A DNA stretch of 64,000 bases from Planctomycetota bacterium (GTDB lineage: Bacteria > Planctomycetota > UBA1135 > UBA2386), in the NCBI GenBank assembly GCA_016716265.1, contig JADJWQ010000002.1:395001-459000 (forward strand). The letters are read 5' to 3'. Both the position numbers and the translations under genes were made by a program. Below, piece after piece: positions 43,057 to 51,226 of this stretch (its first letter is position 1; each line of letters starts with the position of its first letter). Below the pieces are notes generated by a model. The model saw nothing but the letters and a program-made list of their open reading frames with translations. It searched no databases and was not told where the DNA came from.

Positions 43057-44193
43057 ATGCACACCGCCACGCTGTCGATCGTCGCCGCCGCGCTCCTCTG
43101 CGCCGCGCTGCCCGCGCAGGAGTCCGAGAGCCGCGAGCCGCCGCCCGGCGCGCCGTGGACGCGCAGCTTCCTCGACGCGCACCGGCAGGCGCTCGCGAGC
43201 GGGCGGCCGATCTTCGTCTACTCGACGAAGACGTATTGACCGCACTGCGTCGTCATGGAGAGGGGTCTCCTCTCCGATCCGGAGCTGCGGCAGTACTTCG
43301 ACGACGTCGTGTGGATGTACCTGTTCCAGGACTTCAGCCACGACGAGTCCGACCGCGCCGCCGAGCGCGTCGCGATCCGCTTCGGCATCACGGTGTGGCC
43401 GCAGCACTTCCTGGTCGATCCGCACACGCTGGAGGTGATCGGCGACACCGGTCGTACGTTGGAGTCGTTCGGCGCCGCGGTGCGGGCGGCACGGGTGGCG
43501 GAGGGCCCGGGCATGACAGCCGCCGGGCTGGCGGCGAGCGATCGCCGCGCGGCGGAGCTCGAGGAGCTCGGCGAGGGCGAGGAGGCGATCGCGGCCGCCG
43601 AGCGCGCGCTGGCGGACCCGGACGTCGTCGTGCGGTTCCGGGCGGTGCAGCGGCTCGGGCAGGCGAAGCCCGCGGCGATCGTCGCGCGCGCCGTTGAGCT
43701 GCTCGCCGAGCCGCACGACCAGACGCGCTTCCTGGTCTGCCAGGCGGTGGCGGCGGCCGGCGACGCGCGCGCGAAGGGGCGGCTCGAGGAGCTCGTCGAG
43801 CGACCGGAGGGCAGCCGCAATCCGAACGTGCTGCGCATCCGCGCGGTCGAGGCGCTCGGCCGCTGCGGCGACGCGGCGTCGGTGGCCGTCATCGCGCCGT
43901 TCGCGAGCAGCGGCGAGTACTTCAACGGCCTGACCGGTGTCGCGGTCGACGCGCTGGTCGCGATCGCCGGGCGGGAGCCGGCCGCGCCGGCGCAGGTGGC
44001 TGCCGTGCTCGCGCGGGGCTTCCCGCGGCCGCCGGGCGCCGGCGACGAGCGCGGCGCGCGGGCCTGCGTGGCGCTCGCGCGGCGCGTGCACGAGGCGCTG
44101 CGCGCGGTGACCGGGCGCGACGTGGCGTTCCCGACGCCGTACGACGAGCCCGCGCGCGCGACGCTCGCGGAACGCTGGCGCGACGGCGGCTGA
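43057..44193 (+). CDS. Candidate selenoprotein: exported thioredoxin-fold protein with HEAT-like repeats (UGA recoded at residue 61)
   Basis: One 378-residue frame interrupted only by TGA at 43237-43239. Residues 1-20 are a signal peptide (LSIVAAALLCAALPAQ). Residues ~30-150 are thioredoxin-like: SGRPIFVYSTKTY, then U61-P62-H63-C64, then VVMERGLLSDPELRQYF and a cis-Pro-type loop FGITVWPQHFLVD. The TGA falls exactly where the first active-site Cys of a CxxC motif belongs. Coding pattern and homology continue in the same frame after it, and a SECIS-like hairpin starts 17 bases downstream. Residues ~175-340 are HEAT-like helices (VRFRAVQRLGQAKPAAIVARAV, ALGRCGDAASVAVIA). Probable periplasmic thiol/selenol redox protein. 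The alternative is a nonsense mutation of TGC to TGA, which the hairpin argues against. Confidence 0.82.
43237..43239 (+). other. In-frame TGA, probable selenocysteine codon
   Basis: The TGA is residue 61 of the 43057-44193 frame and begins the U-P-H-C redox motif. Stopping here would give a 60-residue peptide ending before the active site; a restart at ATG 43255 would lose the signal peptide and both redox residues. Confidence 0.8.
43257..43275 (+). promoter_or_regulatory. Bacterial SECIS-like hairpin
   Basis: A perfect 7-bp stem (GGAGAGG 43257-43263, CCTCTCC 43269-43275) closes a 5-base loop GGTCT (43264-43268). The stem base is 17 bases and the loop's first G 24 bases downstream of the TGA end. 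Bacterial SECIS elements need a short stem with G early in the loop at about this distance, and the E. coli fdhF element has a GGUCU loop that SelB reads. The hairpin lies inside the coding sequence (MERGLLS), as bacterial SECIS elements do. Confidence 0.8.
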
Positions 44194-44199
44194 GAGGGA

Positions 44200-45111
44200 T
44201 CAGACGCGCTGCCGATTCGAACCGTGCGGGTGGGCGCGGTCGTAGACCTCGCGGAGGCGGGCCATCGAGACGTGGGTGTAGATCTCGGTGGTGGACAGGT
44301 GGGCGTGGCCCAGCAGCTCCTGGACGGTGCGCAGGTCGGCGCCGCGGTCGAGCAGGTGGGTGGCGAACGAGTGGCGCAGGCCGTGGGGCGTCAGGCGGGT
44401 CTGGATGCCGGCGCGCCGCGCGTGGCCAGCGACCGTCTCGAGCATCCAGCGCGAGCTGAGCGGCCGGCCGAGGCGATTGAGGAACACCGCGCCGCAGTCG
44501 GCGACCTTCCGTTCGCGGAGGAACGCGCGGCGCTCGGGCAGGTGCGCCTCGAACGCGGTGCGTGCCGCACCGCCGAGCAGGCACATGCGCTCCTTGCGGC
44601 CCTTGCCGAACACCCGGACGGCGCCGTCCTCGACGTCGACGTCACCCAGCCGCAATCCGGCGGCCTCGGCGACGCGGCAGCCGGTCGAGTAGAGCAGCTC
44701 GAGCAGCAGCCGGTCGCGGCTGCCCTGGAAGCCGGGTGGGAACGGCTGCGCCAGCAGCGCGTCGACCTCCGACTCGGTCAGCGTCTTCGGCAGGCGGCGC
44801 GGCGCGCGCGGCGCGCGCACGAGGCGCGACGGGTCGGGTGCGTCGCGCGCCTCGAACTCGCGCAGGTAGCGGTAGAACGCGCGGACCGACGCGAGCTTCC
44901 GGCGGATCGACGTCGCCTTCAGGCGGCGCTCCTCGAGCTCGAGGAGCCAGGCGCGCATCTGCCGTCGGCCCGGCTCCGGGACGCCGTCGCCGAGCCAGGC
45001 GAGGAAGTCGGCGACGTCGCGGCCGTACGCCTTCAGCGTGTGCGGGGACGCACGGCGCACGTCGCGCAGGTGCGCCAGGAAGCGATCGAGCGGCTGTGCG
45101 CGCGCGGTCAC
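44200..45111 (-). CDS. xerC: Tyrosine recombinase XerC/XerD
   Basis: Site-specific recombinase that resolves chromosome dimers at dif. It has 303 residues. N-terminal SAM-like core-binding domain: FLAHLRDVRRASPHTLKAYGRDVADFLAWL. Catalytic set: Arg in LYSTGCRVAEAAGL, Lys in VFGKGRKERMCLL, His-x2-Arg in LTPHGLRHSFATHLL, His in LLGHAHLSTTEIYTHV, and nucleophile Tyr in IYTHV. The GTG start (45111) overlaps the upstream transaminase stop as GTGA. The sequence does not distinguish XerC from XerD. Convergent with the selenoprotein gene, 6 bases apart. Confidence 0.9.
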   Translation of the reverse strand: MTARAQPLDRFLAHLRDVRRASPHTLKAYGRDVADFLAWLGDGVPEPGRRQMRAWLLELEERRLKATSIRRKLASVRAFYRYLREFEARDAPDPSRLVRAPRAPRRLPKTLTESEVDALLAQPFPPGFQGSRDRLLLELLYSTGCRVAEAAGLRLGDVDVEDGAVRVFGKGRKERMCLLGGAARTAFEAHLPERRAFLRERKVADCGAVFLNRLGRPLSSRWMLETVAGHARRAGIQTRLTPHGLRHSFATHLLDRGADLRTVQELLGHAHLSTTEIYTHVSMARLREVYDRAHPHGSNRQRV

Positions 45112-46196
45112 GGCGCCGGTGGCGTGATCGCCGCGAGCAGCGCATCGAGCCGCTCGACCGGGTGGTCGCCCATGTGCCCGATCCGGAAGCACTCGGACTT
45201 CAGGCTGCCGTAGCCCTTGCCGACCGTGAAGCCGGCGGCCTTCGCCCGGTCGATCACGCCGTCGAGGCGCGCACCGGACGCGCGCAGCGTCGACACGGTC
45301 GGGGAGCGTTCGCCGGCGATCGCGACGAACGGCTCGAAGCCGTTTGCCTCGGCCCAGGCGATCGTGTGCGAGCGCATCGCGCGGTGCCGCGCCCAGCGCG
45401 CCTCGAGCGTCTCGGTCGCGATGCGATCGAGCTGGCGGTCGAGCGCGAACACCAGCGGCACGCACGGCGTCGCCGGCGGCTTGCCAGCCGCGAAGCGCTC
45501 GGGGCACGCCGCGAGGTCGAGCAGGAAGCCGCGGCCCTCGACGGTCGCCGCCTTGTGCAGTGCGCGCTGCGAGATCGCGAAGGTCACCAGCCCGGGCGGC
45601 AGCGCGAGGCACTTCTGCGTGCCGGCGAACGCGAGGTCGATCCCCCAGGCGTCGAAGCGGAGCTCGGCGCCGCCGACGCTCGTCACCGCGTCGACCAGCA
45701 CCAGCGTGCCGGGCGACTCGTCGCGCACCGCGCGCGCGATGCCGGCGATGTCGTGCAGCGCGCCCGTCGAGGTCTCGCTGTGCGTCACGCACACCGCCTC
45801 GTACGGCTCGCGCACCGCGCGCAGGTGGGCGCGCACCTCGTCGGCGGTCACCGTCGTGCCCCACGGCGCCTGGATCGCGACCGGCTGCCGGCCGCAGGAC
45901 CTCGCGACCTCGACCCAGCGTTCGGCGAACGCGCCCGCGACCAGGTGCAGGCTGCGCCGCACGACGAGATTGCGGATCGCCGCCTCCATCAGCGCGGTGC
46001 CGGGCGCGTTCTCGAAGAACGCGTGCTGGGACGGGGCGCAGTAGAACTCGCGCAGCTTCGCGCACACGCGGATCGTCAGGTCCTGGACGGCGGCGGACCG
46101 GTGGCCGACCAGCGGCATGGCCATGATCTCGCGGAGCTCCGCGTCGACCTCGACGGGGCCGGGGATGAACAGGATCGGATGGTCGCGGTCGGTCAT
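45108..46196 (-). CDS. Class V aminotransferase (serine-pyruvate / phosphoserine type)
   Basis: A 362-residue PLP enzyme of the alanine-glyoxylate/serine-pyruvate/small phosphoserine aminotransferase group. N-terminal FIPGPVEVDAELREIMAMPLVGHRS and THSETSTGALHDIAG are typical. The PLP-binding Lys195 lies in FAGTQKCLALPPGL, preceded by LVDAVTSVGG with the ring-nitrogen Asp. Position directly after serB-like and serA genes suggests it acts as the phosphoserine transaminase of this organism in place of classical SerC; this is inferred from context. The spacing to the upstream gene is 18 bases. Confidence 0.85.
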   Translation of the reverse strand: MTDRDHPILFIPGPVEVDAELREIMAMPLVGHRSAAVQDLTIRVCAKLREFYCAPSQHAFFENAPGTALMEAAIRNLVVRRSLHLVAGAFAERWVEVARSCGRQPVAIQAPWGTTVTADEVRAHLRAVREPYEAVCVTHSETSTGALHDIAGIARAVRDESPGTLVLVDAVTSVGGAELRFDAWGIDLAFAGTQKCLALPPGLVTFAISQRALHKAATVEGRGFLLDLAACPERFAAGKPPATPCVPLVFALDRQLDRIATETLEARWARHRAMRSHTIAWAEANGFEPFVAIAGERSPTVSTLRASGARLDGVIDRAKAAGFTVGKGYGSLKSECFRIGHMGDHPVERLDALLAAITPPAP

Positions 46197-46214
46197 CGCA
46201 GCGGTTCGGAGCGG

Positions 46215-46943
46215 TCAGGACACCAGCGGCGCGAAGCTGGGCTCGCAGCGGAGCCGTTCGAGCTCCGCTTCGGTGAGCAGGAACGGCAGCGCGGTGCGCA
46301 GCCCCGGCCCTTCGGCGAAGCAGCGCGCGCCAGCGCGCACCGCCGGCCGCGCGACGACGCCGCCGAAGCCGACGAAGCGGTCGACGACGTCCTGCGCGGC
46401 GAGGTCGGTCGAGCCGTCGCCGACGAGCGCCATCGGACGCTCGTCGTCGGGGCGGCGCGACAGCAGCGTCGGCTTGCCACGGGTCCGCGTCAGCAGGTTC
46501 GACTCGTCGAAGCCGGCGTAGCCGCCGTCCGGATCGAACTGCACCGGCACGGCGAGCAGGTGCGTGCCGTGCAGCCCGAGGTGGCGCGCCAGCGGCTCGA
46601 CGCAGGGGATCAGCCCGCCGCTGATCATGCCGAGCGTCTTGCCGAGGAAGCGCAGCGCTGCGGCGACCTCGACCGCGTCGGGCACCAGCCGGTCGACGTA
46701 CTGCACGCCGACCGCCTTGCACTCGGCCCAGGTCGGCGCGATGCGATTCAGGCGCGTCGCGTAGACCTCCTCGAGCGTCGCACCGCCGTCCATCGCGCGC
46801 GCGGTCAATGCGCGGATCTCGTCGCGCACGTCCGGCGTACGGCGCGCGGCGAGCTCGTCGATCCCCTCGATCGCGGACAGCGTCGAGTCGCAATCGAACC
46901 AGATCGTCCGGAGCGGTGCACTCGGGTGGAGGTCGGCGGTCAT
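46215..46943 (-). CDS. serB: HAD-family phosphoserine phosphatase (SerB-like)
   Basis: A 242-residue haloacid-dehalogenase phosphatase, probably releasing serine from phosphoserine. Motif I is FDCDSTLSAIEGIDELA (nucleophile first Asp), followed by a helical cap; motif II is MISGG; motif III/IV is ALVGDGSTDLAA. The DxDST...EGI/DELA start is characteristic of SerB. It lies between the serA and transaminase genes, forming a complete three-step serine pathway in one operon. Confidence 0.88.
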   Translation of the reverse strand: MTADLHPSAPLRTIWFDCDSTLSAIEGIDELAARRTPDVRDEIRALTARAMDGGATLEEVYATRLNRIAPTWAECKAVGVQYVDRLVPDAVEVAAALRFLGKTLGMISGGLIPCVEPLARHLGLHGTHLLAVPVQFDPDGGYAGFDESNLLTRTRGKPTLLSRRPDDERPMALVGDGSTDLAAQDVVDRFVGFGGVVARPAVRAGARCFAEGPGLRTALPFLLTEAELERLRCEPSFAPLVS

Positions 46944-46976
46944 CGGTCGGGACCTCGGTTGGGGCGGTCGGGAGGA

Positions 46977-48575
46977 TCAGTCGACGACGAAGGCCTCGAA
47001 CACCGGTTCGAGCGCGCGCACCCGGTCCAGCTCGTCGCTGCCGAGCGCGCGGTCGAGATTCATGATGCCCCAGGCCGCGCCGCGCGTCCGGGTGCTGGCA
47101 CCGAGCTGCATGCGCACGATGTTGACCCCGAGCTCGCCGAGCGCGGTGCCGATCGCGCCGAGCACGCCGGGGCGATCGTCGTGCCGCGTGACGAGCAGCG
47201 GGGGCTCCGGGATGGCGTCGAGCACCGTGCCGTCGACCTCGATCAGCCGGCCGTGGCGCAGACCGAGCACCGTGCCGCTGGCGACGTGGCGCTCGCCGTC
47301 GATCAGCAACTCGACGCGCAGCAGGTTCTGGAAGTCGATCTTCACCGTCGACGCCTCGTGGTGCACCCGCACGTCGTGCTGGCGTGCGAGGCGCTCGGCA
47401 TTGACCGGGGTGACCGGGTGGCCGAGCCGCCGCTGCAGCGCGACGCCCAGGCACGCGACGGTGATCGGGCGGGCTGCCGCGGCCGCCAGGGAGCCCTGCA
47501 GCGTGACGCGCAGCGACTCGACCCGGTTGCCGAACACCGCGGTCAGGAACCGCGTCAGGTTCGCGCCGAGCGCGAGGAACGGCGCGGCGGCCTGCGCGCT
47601 CGCCGGATCGAGGCGCGGCACGTTGACGCCGTTCAGCACGATGCCCTGCGTCAGCGCGGACAGCACCTGCGTCGCCATCGCCCGGCTGATGTTGCGGCTC
47701 GCCTCGACGGTGCTCGCGCCGATGTGCGGCGTCAGCACGACGTTCGGCAGCTTGCGCAGCCGGTGGTCGACGGTCGGGGGCTCGCGCTCGAACACGTCGA
47801 GTGCGGCGCCGGCGAGGTGCCCGGACTCGAGCAGGTCGCACAGCGCCTCGTCGTCGACGATGCCGCCGCGCGCCGCGTGGATCAGCCGCGCGCCCGGCTT
47901 CAACGACGCGAGCCGCTCGCGGTCGAACAGGTGGTGCGTCGCGTCGAGCAGCGGGACGTGGATCGACACGAAGTCGGCGTGCGCGCAGAGCTCGTCGAGC
48001 GTCACCATGCGCACGCCGTCGGGCGTGCCGGACTCGTCGACGTAGGGGTCGTAGCCGAGCACCTCCATGCCGAGCCCGACGCCGCGCGCGGCGACCACGC
48101 GGCCGATGTTCCCCATGCCGACGACGCCGAACACCTTGCCGGTGATCTCGACGCCGGTGAAGCGCGACTTGTCCCAGCGACCGGCCTTCAACGCGGCATC
48201 GGCGGCGGGTACGTGGCGCGCCAGGGACACCAGCAGCGCGATCGCGTGCTCGGCGGTCGTGATCGCGCCGGCGTCGGGCGTGTTCATCACGACGATGCCG
48301 CGCTCGGTCGCCGCGTCGACGTCGATGTTGTCGACGCCGATGCCGGCGCGGCCGATGACCGCCAGGCCGCGCGCGCCTTCGAGCGACCCCGCGGTCACCT
48401 TGGTCGCCGAGCGGACGATCAGCGCCTCGTAGCCCTCGGCCAGCGCACCGCCGAGCGCCTGCTCGTCCATGCCGGTGCGCACGGTCACGTCGGCGCCGGC
48501 GCGGAGGATCTCGAGGCCTTCGGCTCCGAACTCGTCGGCGACCAGGATCGTCGGTCGCTTCACGGTGCCAGCCAT
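46977..48575 (-). CDS. serA: D-3-phosphoglycerate dehydrogenase
   Basis: Oxidises 3-phosphoglycerate with NAD+ in the first step of serine biosynthesis. A 532-residue long-form enzyme. Substrate/NAD domains: LIVRSATKVTAGSLEGA, GRAGIGVDNIDVDAATERGI, the Rossmann motif GVVGMGNIGRVVA, RGGIVDDEALCDLLESG with catalytic Arg and Glu regions, and LTPHIGASTVEASRN with catalytic His. An intervening domain and a C-terminal ACT domain (VTRHDDRPGVLGAIGTALG) suggest feedback control by serine. The ATG overlaps the upstream stop as TGATG. Confidence 0.95.
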   Translation of the reverse strand: MAGTVKRPTILVADEFGAEGLEILRAGADVTVRTGMDEQALGGALAEGYEALIVRSATKVTAGSLEGARGLAVIGRAGIGVDNIDVDAATERGIVVMNTPDAGAITTAEHAIALLVSLARHVPAADAALKAGRWDKSRFTGVEITGKVFGVVGMGNIGRVVAARGVGLGMEVLGYDPYVDESGTPDGVRMVTLDELCAHADFVSIHVPLLDATHHLFDRERLASLKPGARLIHAARGGIVDDEALCDLLESGHLAGAALDVFEREPPTVDHRLRKLPNVVLTPHIGASTVEASRNISRAMATQVLSALTQGIVLNGVNVPRLDPASAQAAAPFLALGANLTRFLTAVFGNRVESLRVTLQGSLAAAAARPITVACLGVALQRRLGHPVTPVNAERLARQHDVRVHHEASTVKIDFQNLLRVELLIDGERHVASGTVLGLRHGRLIEVDGTVLDAIPEPPLLVTRHDDRPGVLGAIGTALGELGVNIVRMQLGASTRTRGAAWGIMNLDRALGSDELDRVRALEPVFEAFVVD

Positions 48576-50023
48576 CAACGGGCCCCCTTGCCGAACAGGA
48601 TCACACCGACGGTGCGCAGGATGATGTTGAGGTCGAACAGCGGCCCCATGTGCTTCACGTAGTACAGGTCGTAGCGCAGCTTCTCGGCGGCGTCCTCCAC
48701 CGACGCGCCGTACGGGTAGTTGACCTGCGCCCAGCCGGTCAGGCCCGGCTTCACCGTGTGGCGCAGTGGGTAGTAGGGGATCTGCCGGCTGAGCTGTTCG
48801 ACGAACATCGGCCGCTCGGGGCGTGGCCCGACGAATGACATGTGCCCGGTCAGCACGTTGATCATCTGCGGGATCTCGTCGATGCGGCTGACGCGCAGGA
48901 AGCGGCCGATGCGCGTGACGCGCGCATCCTGCTTCTGCGCCCACACCGGTCCCGAGCGGGCCTCCGCGTCGTTCCGCATCGTGCGGAACTTGATCACCTG
49001 GAACAGCTCGCCGTCCTGCCCGACGCGCTCCTGCTTGAAGAACACCGGGCCGGGGCTGTCGAGTCGGATCAGGATCGCCACGACGACGCAGATCGGCGCC
49101 GACAGCACCAGGCCGACCAGCGAGACCGCGACGTCGATCAGGCGCTTCAGGGCGCCGGCGATGCGGTGCTTGGCGAAGCCGCTGCCGAAGATCAGGTACG
49201 AAGGTCGGAGGCTCTGCACCGCGATCTTGCCGGCGATGCGCTCGTACATCGCCTCCTTCTCCTCGACGTGCATGCCGGCCATCTTGCAGTCGAGCAGCTC
49301 GGTGACCGGCAGCGTGCCGCGGCGCTCCTCGAGGGCGACCACGACGCGCGCAGCGCGGCGCTCGGCGGCGATCCGCAGCAGCTCGCGCGCGTTGCCGAGC
49401 ACGCGGTGGTCGGGGCGCTCGTCGTCCGCGGAGTCGGGCGCCGCCTCCGGATCCTGGTCGGTGCGCACGAGCCCGACGACCTCGAAGCCGCTGAACGGGT
49501 TGTCGCGGATCAGCCCGGCCAGGTAGCGGCCCTGCGGCCCGGCGCCGAGCACCAGCACGCGCTCACCGAAGTTCCAGCGGTAGAAGAACCAGTGGAAGGC
49601 GGCGCGCCACGCCCACAGCACGAGGAACGACAATCCGACCAGCAGGAACAGCTTCCACTGCAGGCGGGCGTCGGCGACCGGCAGCTCGAACAGCGACGGG
49701 AACACGAGCACCGCGACCGCGAGCATCAGCACCGCGTAGCCGGCGGAGTGCAGCAGGCGGTCGGGCAGCTCGGCGCGGTTCTGGGCGACCTTCCAGTCGT
49801 ACAGGTCGTTGTACGACAGCGCGATCTGGAACAGCACGGCGATCAGCGCGCAGCGCAGCGCGAGCCACCAGAACGCCGGATTGTCCGGGTCGAACCCCGG
49901 GCCGGTGGTCGCGATGTACGGCAGCGTATTGCCGAGCAGCTGGACCAGCGTGATCAGCAGCGTCTCCGACAGCATCAGCAGCAGCTTGCGCCGCGGGATG
50001 ATCTGTTCGCGGAGAGTCGGCAT
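48575..50023 (-). CDS. Polyprenyl-phosphate glycosylphosphotransferase (WcaJ/EpsB type)
   Basis: A 482-residue inner-membrane enzyme transferring a sugar-1-phosphate to undecaprenyl phosphate to start polysaccharide synthesis. Four to five N-terminal helices (LLLMLSETLLITLVQLLGNTL and others) precede a Rossmann-like region (VLVLGAGPQGRYLAGLI), a further membrane hairpin (KRLIDVAVSLVGLVLSAPIC), and the catalytic domain with FFKQERVGQDGELFQVIKFR, SRIDEIPQMINVLTGHMSFV, GPRPERP and KPGLTGWAQVNYPYG. It resembles the EpsB-like family linked to exosortase/extracellular polysaccharide systems. No glycosyltransferase cluster surrounds it; the pel genes are 22 kb away and do not need a lipid-linked primer. 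Confidence 0.9.
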   Translation of the reverse strand: MPTLREQIIPRRKLLLMLSETLLITLVQLLGNTLPYIATTGPGFDPDNPAFWWLALRCALIAVLFQIALSYNDLYDWKVAQNRAELPDRLLHSAGYAVLMLAVAVLVFPSLFELPVADARLQWKLFLLVGLSFLVLWAWRAAFHWFFYRWNFGERVLVLGAGPQGRYLAGLIRDNPFSGFEVVGLVRTDQDPEAAPDSADDERPDHRVLGNARELLRIAAERRAARVVVALEERRGTLPVTELLDCKMAGMHVEEKEAMYERIAGKIAVQSLRPSYLIFGSGFAKHRIAGALKRLIDVAVSLVGLVLSAPICVVVAILIRLDSPGPVFFKQERVGQDGELFQVIKFRTMRNDAEARSGPVWAQKQDARVTRIGRFLRVSRIDEIPQMINVLTGHMSFVGPRPERPMFVEQLSRQIPYYPLRHTVKPGLTGWAQVNYPYGASVEDAAEKLRYDLYYVKHMGPLFDLNIILRTVGVILFGKGAR

Positions 50024-50212
50024 GCGGTGTCAGGAGCCTCTGTTCGGCGCGCGGCGGTGCGGTCCGGGAGCGTCCCGGGGAGCGAGCCACGGTCGTGGAG
50101 CAACGTCGCCGGAGCCGCCCCCGTTTTCCAGCGCGGGGGGGCGGTGATCGTTCGGCGAGCGCCGACTCCGCGGAGATCATCGGCACGCGCCGCCGTGCGC
50201 CTGCAACGGGCC

Positions 50213-50617
50213 TCACCGCGGATCGAACGGTCGGCCGGGGAACCAGCGGATCGCGCGGGCGCCGCCGTCGGGGCCGAGCTCGACGGCGACGACGTCGACG
50301 CGCAGCGACGCCGGGCGCGGGCGCAACGTCGGGACCAGCGCGCGCAGCGCGCGCGCGACGCGGCGGAGCTGGCGCTCGCCGACCGCGCGCTCGGCGGCGG
50401 GCCCGCTGCGCGCCTTGACCTCGACGGCGACGTAGGTGCGCTCGTCGCGGAGCAGCAGGTCGATCTCGCCGAGCTGCGTGCGCAAGCGGCGGGCGACCGG
50501 CCGCAGGCCCCGCGCGGTGAGCCAGGCGAGCGCGGCGTCCTCACCGGCGGCGCCGCGCCGGTGCCGCGGGTCAGGAGCCGCTGCCGGACGGCGCGCTCTT
50601 CGCGGCGGCGGCGTCAT
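50213..50617 (-). CDS. yraN: YraN/UPF0102 family protein
   Basis: A 134-residue protein of the UPF0102 (YraN) family with an endonuclease-like fold. Conserved: GEDAALAWLTARGLRPVARR, then the Glu-x-Asp and Glu-x-Lys active-site-like residues in LGEIDLLLRD and YVAVEVKARSG. The biological role is not established. Its start overlaps the end of yajC by 47 bases, so they are co-transcribed. A 189-base gap separates its stop from the glycosylphosphotransferase start; nothing recognisable was found there. Confidence 0.88.
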   Translation of the reverse strand: MTPPPRRARRPAAAPDPRHRRGAAGEDAALAWLTARGLRPVARRLRTQLGEIDLLLRDERTYVAVEVKARSGPAAERAVGERQLRRVARALRALVPTLRPRPASLRVDVVAVELGPDGGARAIRWFPGRPFDPR

Positions 50618-51161
50618 CGCCGATCAGCCGCTGGATCGACGAGCGCTCGATCGTGACCGTGACGTCGCGGTCGATCACCAGCCGGACGACGCGCTCCTCG
50701 ACCGACTGGACGACGCCGTGGAGGCCGGCGGAGGTGATCACCCGGTCGCCCTTCTTGAGCGCGGCGAGCAGCTCGCGGACGCGCCTCTGCTCCTTCTGCT
50801 GCGGGCGCCACAGCAGCAGGTAGAAGATCGCGACGAACAGCAGGATGAACGGCGCCTGCTGGGACAGGCAGGAGCCGAGGTCCTGGCCGGACCCGCCGCC
50901 GGTCGAGCCGCCGCCCGGCTGGCCGCCGCCGGTGTCCGCCGGTGCCGCCGGCGTCGTCGCCGGCGCGCTCCCGCCGCGCACCGGTGCGGTGTCGACCGGG
51001 TCCTGGACCGCTCCCCAATGCACCGCGAGCGGCGCGGGGACGCTGACGAGCAACGCGTGGCCCGCGCCGTCGCGGGCGGGCAGGATCCGGGTCGCGCAGA
51101 CAGCGCTCGGGAGTGCGGACATCGATCGAGGTCGGGGGCAGGAGGCCGCAGCAGCGGCCAT
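50571..51161 (-). CDS. yajC: YajC, Sec translocon accessory subunit (N-terminally extended)
   Basis: Single-pass membrane protein that associates with SecDF. The core is APFILLFVAIFYLLLWRPQQKEQRR followed by LLAALKKGDRVITSAGLHGVVQSV, characteristic of YajC. At 196 residues it is about twice the usual ~110 because of an N-terminal region with a Gly/Pro-rich linker (ADTGGGQPGGGSTGGGSG). The start is uncertain: ATG 51161 and ATG 51122 are both possible and neither has a clear ribosome-binding site. It is divergent from mnmA with a 65-base gap. Confidence 0.85.
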   Translation of the reverse strand: MAAAAASCPRPRSMSALPSAVCATRILPARDGAGHALLVSVPAPLAVHWGAVQDPVDTAPVRGGSAPATTPAAPADTGGGQPGGGSTGGGSGQDLGSCLSQQAPFILLFVAIFYLLLWRPQQKEQRRVRELLAALKKGDRVITSAGLHGVVQSVEERVVRLVIDRDVTVTIERSSIQRLIGDDAAAAKSAPSGSGS

Positions 51162-51180
51162 GCGGGGGGACCGCGCAGTA

Positions 51181-51186
51181 TAGAAT
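51181..51186 (+). promoter_or_regulatory. -10-like hexamer TAGAAT before mnmA
   Basis: TAGAAT (in TATAGAAT), 40 bases before ATG 51227, is the best -10 match in this window. It lies in the divergent yajC/mnmA gap. Confidence 0.5.
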
Positions 51187-51226
51187 CCGCCCCTTCCGTT
51201 CCCAGCTCGAAGTCCCAGACCCCGGC

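Noticed and set aside
43237..43239. TGA read as an ordinary stop, with two short genes (43057-43239 and 43255-44193)
   Set aside because: The TGA is in frame with both halves, sits on a catalytic Cys position of a redox motif, and is followed by a SECIS-like hairpin at the right distance; the split would leave a signal peptide without a domain and a domain without export signal or redox site.
44562..48662. Plus-strand open frame of 1366 codons opposite xerC and the serine genes
   Set aside because: Shadow of well-recognised minus-strand genes; low complexity with no domain cues.
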